A stretch of 64,000 nucleotides of DNA from Scandinavium goeteborgense. Its GTDB lineage: Bacteria; Pseudomonadota; Gammaproteobacteria; Enterobacterales; Enterobacteriaceae. The stretch is taken from the NCBI RefSeq assembly GCF_003935895.2, contig NZ_CP054058.1, positions 868,001 to 932,000 of the forward strand. The letters run 5' to 3'. The position numbers and the translations under genes are program-made. Shown here piece after piece: positions 1 to 8,090 of this stretch (the stretch's first letter is position 1; every line of letters starts with the position of its first letter). The notes under the pieces are model-generated. The model did no database searches and was not told the origin of the DNA. It saw only the letters and a program-made list of their open reading frames with translations.

Positions 1-1
1 A

Positions 2-205
2 AACCTGATTGGTCACCTGGTCACGCAGAAACGCCTGAAGCTTCCACCGACGTTGTTTATCGGCACGCTCGACAGCGAACTGGATGTGGTCTCCGTCTGT
101 AATCTCACGGGTGAAGTGGTCCTTGAGACCCTTGGTACCCGCAATCGCACCACGCTTTCTGCGTCTGTCGCGAGCTTCCTTACCCACCTCGAGCCTCTTT
201 TGTAA
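2..205 (+). CDS. syd: Syd protein, C-terminal part (cut by window start)
   Basis: The first 67 codons read in frame to a TAA at 203-205 and match the C-terminus of Syd, with recognisable stretches [10 protein letters not shown] and [16 protein letters not shown]. In E. coli Syd is a roughly 180-residue cytoplasmic protein that binds SecY and is thought to act in quality control of the translocon. The 5' two thirds of the gene lie outside the window. The position next to csrB and yqcC is the same as in E. coli, which supports the call. The stop lies just before the csrB regulatory region. Confidence 0.9.
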   Translation, partial: NLIGHLVTQKRLKLPPTLFIGTLDSELDVVSVCNLTGEVVLETLGTRNRTTLSASVASFLTHLEPLL

Positions 206-224
206 TCCATATGCCTGGCGTCCT

Positions 225-242
225 TGTGAGACATCTCTTACA
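225..242 (+). promoter_or_regulatory. UvrY (SirA/GacA-type) binding site upstream of csrB
   Basis: TGTGAGACATCTCTTACA is an imperfect 18-bp palindrome that closely matches the UvrY/SirA/GacA box (TGTAAGAGATCTCTTACA-like). It is centred about 180 bp upstream of the predicted csrB start, the unusual far-upstream position known for UvrY at csrB in E. coli. A half-site-like TGTGAGAGAT follows at 249-258. UvrY is the response regulator partner of BarA, which is also encoded in this window. Binding is inferred from sequence only. Confidence 0.75.
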
Positions 243-415
243 AACGCTGTGAGAGATCGCCAGCGTGTAAGCCCGAGATTACCGCTTCGAATTATACCTA
301 TTCTATTCTTATCAAATAGTTATGGAGAAAAACCTTAACTTTCATATGAAAATAGACAGGGGAGTACGCTTACAAGAGGCTTGTAAGACGAGGCGTAATA
401 GAGGATTCTATACAG

Positions 416-784
416 GTCGACAGGGAGTCGCGAAACGAAACGAACATCAGGATGATGACGTTTCAGCGGGATACACCAGGACGGTGCTGCAAGGAAAGGC
501 TTCTGGATCGAAGCGAAAGGATTACGCAGGATGCGTTAAAGGACACCTCCAGGATGGAGAAAGAGAACCGGTCAGGATGCCCGGCGGATCAGGAAGATCA
601 GGACACGCTTACGGATAAGTCAAATCGCATCGGGGTGGTGCGAGCAGGATGCAATAGTTTATGGATGAACTGGTCAGGAGACCATAGGAAAAGTTTTCAC
701 GGATGAGCAGGGAGCAACAAAGGTAGCTGGACTGCTGCGAAACGAACCGGGAGCACTGTGCAAACAGTGCTCCCTTTTTTTATT
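416..784 (+). ncRNA. csrB: CsrB regulatory RNA (sequesters CsrA)
   Basis: The stretch starts with GTCGACAGGGAG, the 5' end of E. coli CsrB, runs about 369 nt and ends at a strong intrinsic terminator. It carries more than twenty GGA triplets, many as CAGGA or GGATG in short hairpin loops, the signature of CsrA binding. CsrB binds many CsrA dimers and so releases CsrA-repressed mRNAs for motility, biofilm and carbon metabolism. Short open frames through it are chance readings of the repeats. An AT-rich -10-like sequence (TTCTAT, around 406-411) precedes the start. The 206-415 gap to syd is its control region. The 5' end is placed by similarity to E. coli. Confidence 0.95.
749..783 (+). terminator. 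Rho-independent terminator of csrB
   Basis: GGGAGCACTG and CAGTGCTCCC form a near-perfect stem around a short TGCAAA-type loop, followed by a run of seven T. It is the 3' end of CsrB. Confidence 0.95.
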
Positions 785-847
785 TCCTCGCCACCGATGA
801 TATCCTTCGCCACAGATTTTCATTTCGACGTATTTTCCGAGGTTTTC

Positions 848-1177
848 ATGACCCATCACGACCGCGTTCGCCAGCGCCTGAATGCGATTGAAGCGCAGCT
901 GCGCGAGCATCAGCACTGGCAGGACACCGCACCAGACAACAGCGTTTTCGAAAGCACACAACCTTTCTGCATGGATACGCTGGAGCCACTGGAGTGGCTG
1001 CAATGGGTGCTGCTTCCGCGCATGCACCAGCTGATCGACAATCAGCAGCCGCTGCCGCAGAGCTTCGCCGTTGCGCCTTATTACGAGATGGTCATCGACG
1101 CGAGCCATCCTTTCCGCGCCATTATCCTACCGGAGCTTGAGCAGCTTGATACTCTGTTTGCGGGCGTGGACGACTGA
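848..1177 (+). CDS. yqcC: YqcC family protein (DUF446)
   Basis: The product is 109 residues, the same length as E. coli YqcC, when started at the ATG at 848. An upstream in-frame extension would run into the csrB terminator and is rejected. It is a small soluble protein of the YqcC/DUF446 family without a firmly established function. Recognisable features are the N-terminal helix THHDRVRQRLNAIEAQLREH and a central PFCMDTLEPLEWLQWVLLPRM. The TGA overlaps the ATG of truC (ATGA), so the two are translationally coupled. This makes a role near tRNA pseudouridylation possible, but that is only inference. Confidence 0.93.
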   Translation: MTHHDRVRQRLNAIEAQLREHQHWQDTAPDNSVFESTQPFCMDTLEPLEWLQWVLLPRMHQLIDNQQPLPQSFAVAPYYEMVIDASHPFRAIILPELEQLDTLFAGVDD

Positions 1178-1959
1178 TGATCGAGATCCTCTATCAGGAC
1201 GAATGGCTGGTCGCTGTTAATAAACCCTCAGGCTGGTTAGTCCACCGCAGCTGGCTCGATCGCGATGAAAAAGTCGTGCTCATGCAAACCGTGCGCGACC
1301 AGATTGGTCAGCATGTTTTTACCGTCCATCGTCTCGACAGGCCGACATCCGGCGTGCTGCTGATGGGGCTATCGAGCGAAGCGGGCCGTCGTCTTTCACA
1401 GCAGTTTGAGCAGCACCAGATCCAGAAACGCTACCACGCCATCGTGCGCGGCTGGCTGATGGAAGAGGAATTGCTCGATTACCCGCTGGTGGAAGAACTG
1501 GACAAAATCGCGGATAAATTTGCCCGTGATGACAAAGAAGCCCAGCCTGCGGTGACGCACTATCGCGGTCTGGCGACGGTTGAAATGCCGGTGCCGACCG
1601 GGCGTTACCCGACGACGCGCTACGGTCTGGTCGAGCTGGAACCGAAAACAGGCCGCAAGCATCAGCTGCGCCGCCACATGAGCCATCTGCGTCACCCGAT
1701 CCTCGGCGACAGTAAACACGGCGATTTGCGTCAGAACCGCAGCGCGGCGGAAAACTTCGGCTGTGACCGTTTAATGCTGCATGCCAGCGAATTGCATCTT
1801 ACACACCCGTTCACTGGCGAGCCGCTGGTTATCCGTGCGAGCCTCGATGATGTCTGGATGCAGGCAATGTCACATTTCGGCTGGCGTGGTCTTCTCCCCG
1901 ACGTTGAAAGGGTTGAGTTTACGCCGGACAACGGTCAGGATGACCTCATAACTGAATGA
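1177..1959 (+). CDS. truC: tRNA pseudouridine(65) synthase TruC
   Basis: A 260-residue RluA-family pseudouridine synthase that makes pseudouridine at position 65 of certain tRNAs. The catalytic motif HRLDRPTSG is at residues 51-59, with the family's catalytic Asp at 54. The second conserved block [19 protein letters not shown] contributes to the active site. Length matches E. coli TruC (260 residues). The start ATG overlaps the stop of yqcC. The flavodoxin gene yqcA follows after 16 bp, so yqcC-truC-yqcA is one operon. Confidence 0.96.
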   Translation: MIEILYQDEWLVAVNKPSGWLVHRSWLDRDEKVVLMQTVRDQIGQHVFTVHRLDRPTSGVLLMGLSSEAGRRLSQQFEQHQIQKRYHAIVRGWLMEEELLDYPLVEELDKIADKFARDDKEAQPAVTHYRGLATVEMPVPTGRYPTTRYGLVELEPKTGRKHQLRRHMSHLRHPILGDSKHGDLRQNRSAAENFGCDRLMLHASELHLTHPFTGEPLVIRASLDDVWMQAMSHFGWRGLLPDVERVEFTPDNGQDDLITE

Positions 1960-1975
1960 TTCAGGGAGAAAAGTA

Positions 1976-2419
1976 ATGGCGGAAGTAGGCATTTTTGTCG
2001 GCACCATGTACGGAAACGCGTTGCTGGTGGCGGAAGAAGCACAGACGATCCTCACGGCGCAGGGCCACAAAGCGCAGGTATTTGAAGATCCTGAAGTCAG
2101 CGACTGGGAATCTTACCAGGGTAAATATGCGCTGGTGGTCACTTCTACGACTGGGCAGGGCGACCTGCCGGACAGCATTGTGCCGCTGTATCAGGGCATT
2201 CTCGATATGTACCAGCCGCATCTGCGCTACGGCATTATCGCCCTCGGCGACAGCACCTACTCGCATTTCTGCGGCGGCGGTAAGCGCTTCGACGCGTTGT
2301 TGCAAGAGCAGGGCGCACAGCGTATCGGTGAAATGCTGATGATCGACGCCAGTGAAGATCCTGAACCCGAAACGGTCTCCAACCCGTGGGTTGAACACTG
2401 GGCCACGCTGCTCAGTTGA
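1976..2419 (+). CDS. yqcA: Flavodoxin YqcA
   Basis: A 147-residue short-chain flavodoxin that binds FMN and carries single electrons. The phosphate-binding loop of FMN is GTMYGNA at residues 10-16, and later blocks [10 protein letters not shown] and [18 protein letters not shown] hold the isoalloxazine ring. E. coli YqcA is 149 residues. A Shine-Dalgarno AGGGAG lies 8 bp upstream. It is the last gene of the yqcC-truC operon. Its physiological redox partner is not known from sequence. Confidence 0.95.
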   Translation: MAEVGIFVGTMYGNALLVAEEAQTILTAQGHKAQVFEDPEVSDWESYQGKYALVVTSTTGQGDLPDSIVPLYQGILDMYQPHLRYGIIALGDSTYSHFCGGGKRFDALLQEQGAQRIGEMLMIDASEDPEPETVSNPWVEHWATLLS

Positions 2420-2423
2420 TCCC

Positions 2424-2447
2424 TTTGCCCTTCTGCCGAAGGGCAAA
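2424..2447. terminator. Hairpin after yqcA (weak terminator)
   Basis: TTTGCCCTTC and GAAGGGCAAA form a perfect 10-bp stem with a 4-base loop just after the yqcA stop. No clear T-run follows on the + strand, so termination may be inefficient. The rest of the gap to gudP (2448-2696) shows no gene. Confidence 0.5.
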
Positions 2448-2635
2448 ACGCCTACTCTTTCCTGAATCCGTGAACCAGCCCCCATCCTCCTGGGCATAAG
2501 CCCCAAAACCCCTTTTATCTTCTCCGGAATGCTGTGTTTATGCACGGTGAGCCATCGTTGACGCGTTTTTATACTTCTCCTGTCGGTGAATAAAATGTGG
2601 CGTGCCAAAGAGCAACGTCGCCATAAAAACAAACG

Positions 2636-2674
2636 TCATTCTGATTACCCTACAGGTTACGTTGTTCAGAATGA
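2636..2674. repeat. Inverted repeat upstream of gudP
   Basis: TCATTCTGA (2636-2644) and TCAGAATGA (2666-2674) are perfect 9-bp arms 21 bp apart. They lie 22 bp before the gudP start, just upstream of its ribosome-binding site AGGAGT. The repeat could be an operator or an mRNA hairpin. The known activator of gud genes in E. coli is CdaR, but I cannot show that this is its site. Confidence 0.45.
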
Positions 2675-2696
2675 GGGAAGCCTCAGGAGTACAACA

Positions 2697-4058
2697 ATGA
2701 GTTCACTAAGTCACGCCACGGCGGCCGCTGAAAAGCGGACCAACGCGCGCTACTGGATTGTGGTGATGCTGTTTATCGTCACCTCGTTCAACTACGGCGA
2801 CCGCGCCACGCTCTCCATTGCCGGGTCAGAAATGGCCAAAGATATCGGTCTGGATCCGGTCGGTATGGGCTACGTTTTCTCCGCATTTTCATGGGCCTAT
2901 GTCATCGGCCAAATCCCGGGTGGGTGGCTGCTCGACCGCTTTGGTTCTAAACGTGTCTACTTCTGGTCGATTTTCACCTGGTCGATGTTCACCCTGTTAC
3001 AGGGCTTCGTCGACATCTTCCACGGCTTTGGCATCATCGTCGCGCTGTTCACCCTGCGCTTTATGGTCGGTCTGGCCGAAGCGCCCTCTTTCCCGGGCAA
3101 CAGCCGCATCGTCGCCGCGTGGTTCCCGGCGCAGGAGAGGGGCACGGCGGTTGCGATATTCAACTCCGCGCAGTACTTCGCCACGGTCATCTTCGCACCC
3201 ATCATGGGCTGGCTGACGCATGAAGTGGGCTGGTCGCATGTGTTCTTCTTTATGGGCGGACTGGGGATCGTCATCAGTTTCCTGTGGCTGAAAATGATCC
3301 ACGAACCTAATCAGCATCCTGGCGTAAACCAAAAAGAACTGGATTACATCGCCGAGGGCGGGGCGCTGATCAACATGGATCAGAAGAAAACAACGACGCA
3401 GCAGGTGCCGATGCGCGAGAAGTGGGCGCAGGTTAAACAGCTGGTTGGGTCGCGCATGATGATTGGCGTGTACCTCGGCCAGTACTGCATTAACGCGCTG
3501 ACTTACTTCTTCATCACCTGGTTCCCGGTGTATCTGGTACAGGCGCGCGGCATGTCGATTCTGAAAGCGGGCTTTGTGGCGTCTATTCCGGCGGTGTGCG
3601 GCTTTGTTGGCGGCGTACTGGGTGGGATCATATCCGACTGGCTGATGCGTAAAACGGGTTCGCTCAACGTGGCGCGTAAAACGCCAATCGTACTCGGAAT
3701 GCTGCTGTCGATGACCATGGTGTTCTGTAACTACGTCGACGCGGAATGGATGATCATCGGCTTTATGGCGATGGCGTTCTTCGGCAAAGGCATCGGCGCG
3801 CTGGGCTGGGCGGTCATGGCCGATACTGCACCGAAAGAAATCAGCGGTCTCAGCGGCGGCCTGTTCAATATGTTCGGCAACATCTCCGGCATCGTCACCC
3901 CGATTGCCATCGGCTATATCGTGGCGACCACCGGCTCGTTTAATTGGGCGCTGATTTACGTCGGCATTCATGCGCTGATTGCGGTTCTGAGCTATCTGGT
4001 GCTGGTCGGCGATATCAAACGAATTGAGCTGAAACCGACTGCGGAGCGTGCTTTATGA
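2697..4058 (+). CDS. gudP: D-glucarate/galactarate transporter GudP (MFS)
   Basis: A 453-residue inner-membrane permease of the major facilitator superfamily, anion:cation symporter group, that imports glucarate and related aldarates. From residue 18 the sequence follows E. coli GudP nearly word for word ([20 protein letters not shown]). The MFS loop motif [17 protein letters not shown] and about 12 hydrophobic segments are visible. The start at 2697 is chosen because AGGAGT lies 7 bp upstream and the length agrees with E. coli (450); a longer reading frame from 2586 has no ribosome-binding site. The stop overlaps the gudX start (ATGAATAC...TTTATGAAT, 4 bp). Confidence 0.96.
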   Translation: MSSLSHATAAAEKRTNARYWIVVMLFIVTSFNYGDRATLSIAGSEMAKDIGLDPVGMGYVFSAFSWAYVIGQIPGGWLLDRFGSKRVYFWSIFTWSMFTLLQGFVDIFHGFGIIVALFTLRFMVGLAEAPSFPGNSRIVAAWFPAQERGTAVAIFNSAQYFATVIFAPIMGWLTHEVGWSHVFFFMGGLGIVISFLWLKMIHEPNQHPGVNQKELDYIAEGGALINMDQKKTTTQQVPMREKWAQVKQLVGSRMMIGVYLGQYCINALTYFFITWFPVYLVQARGMSILKAGFVASIPAVCGFVGGVLGGIISDWLMRKTGSLNVARKTPIVLGMLLSMTMVFCNYVDAEWMIIGFMAMAFFGKGIGALGWAVMADTAPKEISGLSGGLFNMFGNISGIVTPIAIGYIVATTGSFNWALIYVGIHALIAVLSYLVLVGDIKRIELKPTAERAL

Positions 4059-5398
4059 ATACTCAGGCAAGCCCCGTTATCACTGACATGAAGGTGATCC
4101 CGGTGGCGGCGCAGGACAGCATGCTGCTGAACATTGGCGGTGCGCATCATGCGTACTTCACCCGTAACATTGTGGTACTGACCGATAACGCCGGGCACAC
4201 CGGCGTGGGTGAAGCCCCCGGCGGAGAAGTGATTTACCAGACGCTGGTGGATGCCATCCCGCAGGTTGTGGGACAGGAAGTCGCCCGAATGAATCGCGTG
4301 GTGCAGCAGGTTCATAAAGGAAATCAGGCCGCCGATTTTGATACCTTTGCCAAAGGCGCCTGGACCTTCGAGCTCAAGGTTAACGCGGTGGCGGCGCTGG
4401 AAGCAGCGCTGCTGGATTTACTCGGTCAGGCGCTGAACGTGCCGGTGTGCGAATTACTGGGGCCGGGTAAACAGCGTGATGCGGTCACGGTGCTCGGCTA
4501 TCTGTTCTACGTAGGCGATCGCAATAAAACCGATTTGCCATACTCTGAAGGGCGGCGCGACGGCCACGACTGGTATCACTTGCGCCATCAGGAAGCGCTT
4601 TCCTCAGAGACGGTGGTCAGGCTGGCGGAGGCCGCGCAGGACCGTTACGGCTTCAAAGATTTCAAACTGAAAGGCGGCGTTTTGCCGGGTGAACAGGAAA
4701 TCGATGCCGCGCGAATGCTGAAGAAACGTTTCCCGGACGCGCGCATCACCGTCGACCCTAATGGCGCATGGCTGCTCGATGAAGCCATCGCGCTGTGCAA
4801 AGGTCTCCAGAACGTGCTGACCTACGCGGAAGATCCGTGCGGTGCCGAGCAGGGTTTTTCCGGGCGTGAAGTGATGGCGGAGTTTCGACGTGCGACTGGC
4901 CTGCCGGTAGCCACCAACATGATTGCCACGAACTGGCGCGAAATGGGTCACGCGGTAATGCTCAACGCGGTAGATATCCCGCTAGCTGATCCGCATTTCT
5001 GGACGCTCTCCGGCGCGGTACGCGTGGCGCAGCTTTGCGACGACTGGGGTCTGACCTGGGGCTGTCATTCGAATAACCATTTCGATATTTCGCTGGCGAT
5101 GTTCACCCACGTCGGCGCGGCGGCCCCTGGCAGGCCGACGGCCATTGATACACACTGGATCTGGCAGGAAGGCGATGCCAGACTCACCCAAAATCCGTTG
5201 CAAATTGAGAACGGAAAAATCGCAGTGCCGGACGCACCAGGGCTCGGCGTGACGCTCGATTGGGCGCAGGTAGAAAAAGCGCATGAGGCGTACAAACGGC
5301 TGCCAGGCGGCGCACGCAATGACGCGGTGCCGATGCAGTACCTGATCCCCGGCTGGACATTCGATCGCAAACGCCCCGTTTTCGGTCGCACTCAATAA
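4055..5398 (+). CDS. gudX: Glucarate dehydratase-related protein GudX
   Basis: A 447-residue enolase-superfamily protein, paralogous to GudD. It has the family's acid/base KLK (in DFKLKGG), the metal ligands in VDPNGAW and EDPCGAEQ, the Asn in NMIATNW and the His in HSNNHFD. In E. coli GudX dehydrates glucarate only poorly and its real role is unclear. It overlaps gudP by 4 bp and is followed by gudD after 12 bp. Product identity to GudD is obvious along the whole length, indicating an old tandem duplication that is kept in enterobacteria. Confidence 0.95.
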   Translation: MNTQASPVITDMKVIPVAAQDSMLLNIGGAHHAYFTRNIVVLTDNAGHTGVGEAPGGEVIYQTLVDAIPQVVGQEVARMNRVVQQVHKGNQAADFDTFAKGAWTFELKVNAVAALEAALLDLLGQALNVPVCELLGPGKQRDAVTVLGYLFYVGDRNKTDLPYSEGRRDGHDWYHLRHQEALSSETVVRLAEAAQDRYGFKDFKLKGGVLPGEQEIDAARMLKKRFPDARITVDPNGAWLLDEAIALCKGLQNVLTYAEDPCGAEQGFSGREVMAEFRRATGLPVATNMIATNWREMGHAVMLNAVDIPLADPHFWTLSGAVRVAQLCDDWGLTWGCHSNNHFDISLAMFTHVGAAAPGRPTAIDTHWIWQEGDARLTQNPLQIENGKIAVPDAPGLGVTLDWAQVEKAHEAYKRLPGGARNDAVPMQYLIPGWTFDRKRPVFGRTQ

Positions 5399-5410
5399 AA
5401 GGATTGCACG

Positions 5411-6751
5411 ATGACGATTCAACATTCAACGCCAGTAGTGACCTCCATGCAGGTGGTCCCGGTTGCCGGGCACGACAGCATGCTGATGAATCTGAGCGGT
5501 GCCCATGCGCCGTTCTTCACCCGCAATATTGTGATGATTAAAGACAACGCCGGCCACACCGGCGTGGGTGAAATTCCGGGCGGCGAAAAAATCCGTAAAA
5601 CTCTGGAAGACGCGGCGGCGCTGGTGGTGGGCAAAACCCTCGGCGAATACAAAAATGTGCTGACCGCGGTGCGTAATGCCTTTGCCGATCGGGATTCGGG
5701 CGGGCGTGGTCTGCAAACATTCGACCTGCGCACCACCATTCATGTGGTGACAGGCATTGAAGCGGCGATGCTCGATTTACTCGGCCAGCATTTGGGCGTC
5801 AACGTGGCCTCGCTGCTGGGCGATGGTCAGCAGCGCAATGAAGTGGAAATGCTGGGCTACCTGTTCTTTGTCGGCGATCGCAAACGCACGCCGCTGCCGT
5901 ATCAGAGCCAGCCGGATGACCAATGCGACTGGTACCGCGTGCGCCACGACGAAGCGATGACCCCGGATGCGGTAGTGCGTCTGGCGGAAGCCGCGTATGA
6001 AAAATATGGCTTTAACGATTTCAAGCTCAAAGGCGGCGTATTGAGCGGTGAAGATGAAGCGGAAGCGGTGACGGCTCTGGCAAAACGCTTCCCGCAGGCG
6101 CGCGTGACGCTTGATCCGAACGGCGCCTGGTCGCTGGATGAAGCCATCAACATTGGTAAGCAGCTGCGCCACGTGCTGGCGTATGCGGAAGATCCATGCG
6201 GAGCTGAGCAGGGGTTCTCAGGCCGGGAAGTGATGGCTGAATTTCGTCGCGCCACCGGGCTGCCGACCGCCACCAACATGATTGCCACCGACTGGCGGCA
6301 GATGGGCCACACGCTTTCGTTACAGTCGGTGGATATCCCGCTGGCGGACCCGCACTTCTGGACCATGCAGGGGTCGGTGCGCGTGGCGCAAATGTGCCAC
6401 GAATTTGGCCTCACCTGGGGCTCACACTCCAACAACCATTTCGACATTTCGCTGGCGATGTTCACCCACGTCGCGGCGGCCGCACCGGGCAAAGTCACCG
6501 CCATTGATACCCACTGGATCTGGCAAGAGGGGAATCAGCGTCTGACGAAGCAACCGTTTGAAATCAAAGGTGGCATGGTGCAGGTGCCGTCGACGCCGGG
6601 TCTGGGCGTTGAACTGGACATGGACCGCGTGATGCAGGCCCATGAGCTGTATCAGAAACATGGGCTTGGCGCGCGCGATGACGCGATGGGAATGCAGTAT
6701 CTGATCCCGGGCTGGACGTTTGATAACAAGCGTCCGTGCATGGTGCGTTAA
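5411..6751 (+). CDS. gudD: Glucarate dehydratase GudD
   Basis: A 446-residue enolase-superfamily enzyme that dehydrates D-glucarate (and L-idarate) to 5-keto-4-deoxyglucarate in the cytoplasm. Visible catalytic elements are FKLKGG (Lys-x-Lys), LDPNGAW and AEDPCG (Mg ligands), NMIATDW (Asn) and SHSNNHFD (His of the His-Asp dyad). Length equals E. coli GudD (446). The ribosome-binding site AAAGGATTG precedes the ATG. It is third in gudP-gudX-gudD-garK. Confidence 0.97.
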   Translation: MTIQHSTPVVTSMQVVPVAGHDSMLMNLSGAHAPFFTRNIVMIKDNAGHTGVGEIPGGEKIRKTLEDAAALVVGKTLGEYKNVLTAVRNAFADRDSGGRGLQTFDLRTTIHVVTGIEAAMLDLLGQHLGVNVASLLGDGQQRNEVEMLGYLFFVGDRKRTPLPYQSQPDDQCDWYRVRHDEAMTPDAVVRLAEAAYEKYGFNDFKLKGGVLSGEDEAEAVTALAKRFPQARVTLDPNGAWSLDEAINIGKQLRHVLAYAEDPCGAEQGFSGREVMAEFRRATGLPTATNMIATDWRQMGHTLSLQSVDIPLADPHFWTMQGSVRVAQMCHEFGLTWGSHSNNHFDISLAMFTHVAAAAPGKVTAIDTHWIWQEGNQRLTKQPFEIKGGMVQVPSTPGLGVELDMDRVMQAHELYQKHGLGARDDAMGMQYLIPGWTFDNKRPCMVR

Positions 6752-6785
6752 TACAACTGATGCCGTTACCCCGTAAGGACAGCCT

Positions 6786-7937
6786 ATGAAAATCGTGATT
6801 GCCCCGGATTCGTACAAGGAGAGCCTAAGCGCACTGGAGGTTGCCTGCGCGATTGAGGCGGGTTTCAGGGAGATTTTCCCCGAGGCGGAATACGTGAAAA
6901 TTCCGCTTGCCGACGGCGGGGAAGGCACCGTGGAGGCGATGGTAGCGGCCACGCAAGGACGCGTGATTACGATGAATGTGACCGGCCCGCTGGGTTTTCC
7001 GGTACAGGCGTTCTTCGGGATTTCCGGCGATGAGCAGTCGGCGTTTATCGAAATGGCGGCCGCCAGCGGGCTGGAAAGCGTACCGGCGGAAAAGCGTAAC
7101 CCGCTGAAAACGACCTCATGGGGTACCGGAGAACTGATTAGTCATGCGCTGGACGCGGGCGTTAAGCAGATAATCATCGGCCTTGGCGGCAGTGCCACCA
7201 ATGACGGCGGCGCAGGCATGGTGCAGGCGCTGGGTGCGAAACTGCTGACACGTGACGAGCAGCCGATCCCGCCCGGAGGTGAAGGGCTGGAGCAGCTTGA
7301 ACGGATTGATATCAGCGGGCTGGACTCGCGTCTGGCGAATTGCCGGATTGAGGTCGCCTGTGACGTGACCAACCTGCTGACCGGCAACGAGGGCGCGACG
7401 GCGGTATTTGGCCCGCAAAAAGGGGCGACGGAAGCGATGATCCCGCGTCTGGACGAGGCCCTCTTGCGCTATGCCACGCTTATTGAACGTGATTTAGATA
7501 TTCAGGTGCTCAATCTGGAAGGCGGCGGTGCGGCGGGTGGAATGGGCGCAGGGCTGTTCGCTTTCTGTGGCGCGACGCTGCGACCGGGAATTGAGATCGT
7601 GACTGACGCGCTGCATCTGGCTGACATCGTGAAAGATGCGGATTGGGTGATCACCGGCGAAGGGCGGATCGACAGCCAGACCGTACACGGTAAAGTGCCC
7701 GTCGGCGTCGCGCGGGTGGCGAAGCGTTTTAATATCCCGGTGATTGCTATTGCCGGGAGTTTGACGGATGACGCAGAGGTTGTGCATCAGCATGGCCTGG
7801 ATGCGGTGTTCAGCGTTATCTACAGCATTTGTACGCTGGAGGATGCGTTGGCGAATGCCAAGGAGAATGTGCGCCGCACGGCACGCAATGTGGCGGCGGT
7901 GTTGGAGATCGGCAATCGGTTCTCCCCCTCACCCTAA
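6786..7937 (+). CDS. garK: Glycerate 2-kinase (GarK/GlxK family)
   Basis: A 383-residue class II glycerate kinase that makes 2-phosphoglycerate from D-glycerate. Family motifs are IAPDSYKESL at residues 4-13, PLADGGEGT, GLGGSATNDGGAGM and ITGEGRIDSQT. It sits 34 bp after gudD, with AAGGA before the ATG, so it very likely belongs to the gud operon. In E. coli the kinase for this pathway (garK) is in the garPLRK operon, so here the last step has been joined to the first. The C-terminal residues FSPSP and the stop are encoded by the start of a palindromic repeat element. garK versus glxK cannot be decided from sequence. Confidence 0.93.
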   Translation: MKIVIAPDSYKESLSALEVACAIEAGFREIFPEAEYVKIPLADGGEGTVEAMVAATQGRVITMNVTGPLGFPVQAFFGISGDEQSAFIEMAAASGLESVPAEKRNPLKTTSWGTGELISHALDAGVKQIIIGLGGSATNDGGAGMVQALGAKLLTRDEQPIPPGGEGLEQLERIDISGLDSRLANCRIEVACDVTNLLTGNEGATAVFGPQKGATEAMIPRLDEALLRYATLIERDLDIQVLNLEGGGAAGGMGAGLFAFCGATLRPGIEIVTDALHLADIVKDADWVITGEGRIDSQTVHGKVPVGVARVAKRFNIPVIAIAGSLTDDAEVVHQHGLDAVFSVIYSICTLEDALANAKENVRRTARNVAAVLEIGNRFSPSP

Positions 7938-8085
7938 CCCTCTCCCACAGGGAGAGGGAACCGCCCGGAACTCTGTTTTCACTCTCGCCCCTTTCGGAGA
8001 GAGGCGGGGGTGAGGGGAAAGCAGCGCAGATATCGTTTTTCTCCCTCTCCCTGTGGGAGAGGGTCGGGGAGAGGGCATCAGCGTG
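7922..8085. repeat. Composite palindromic intergenic repeat (garK-barA)
   Basis: Two perfect hairpins, CCCTCTCCC-ACA-GGGAGAGGG (7938-7958) and CCCTCTCCC-TGT-GGGAGAGGG (8043-8063), lie in opposite orientation. They flank a third imperfect unit rich in CGCCCCTTTCGGAGAG (about 7986-8020). This type of CCCTCACCCTAACCCTCTCCC element is common between enterobacterial genes. It separates two convergent genes and may act as a bidirectional transcript end. Its left edge supplies the last codons of garK. Confidence 0.8.
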
Positions 8086-8090
8086 CTCCG

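Noticed and set aside
322-706. Small protein genes over the csrB region
   Set aside because: These frames run through the repeated GGA hairpins of CsrB and have no conserved product.
2997-3971. Open frame of 324 codons antisense to gudP, His/Arg/Asp-rich
   Set aside because: Low-complexity composition typical of a reverse reading of a membrane protein gene.
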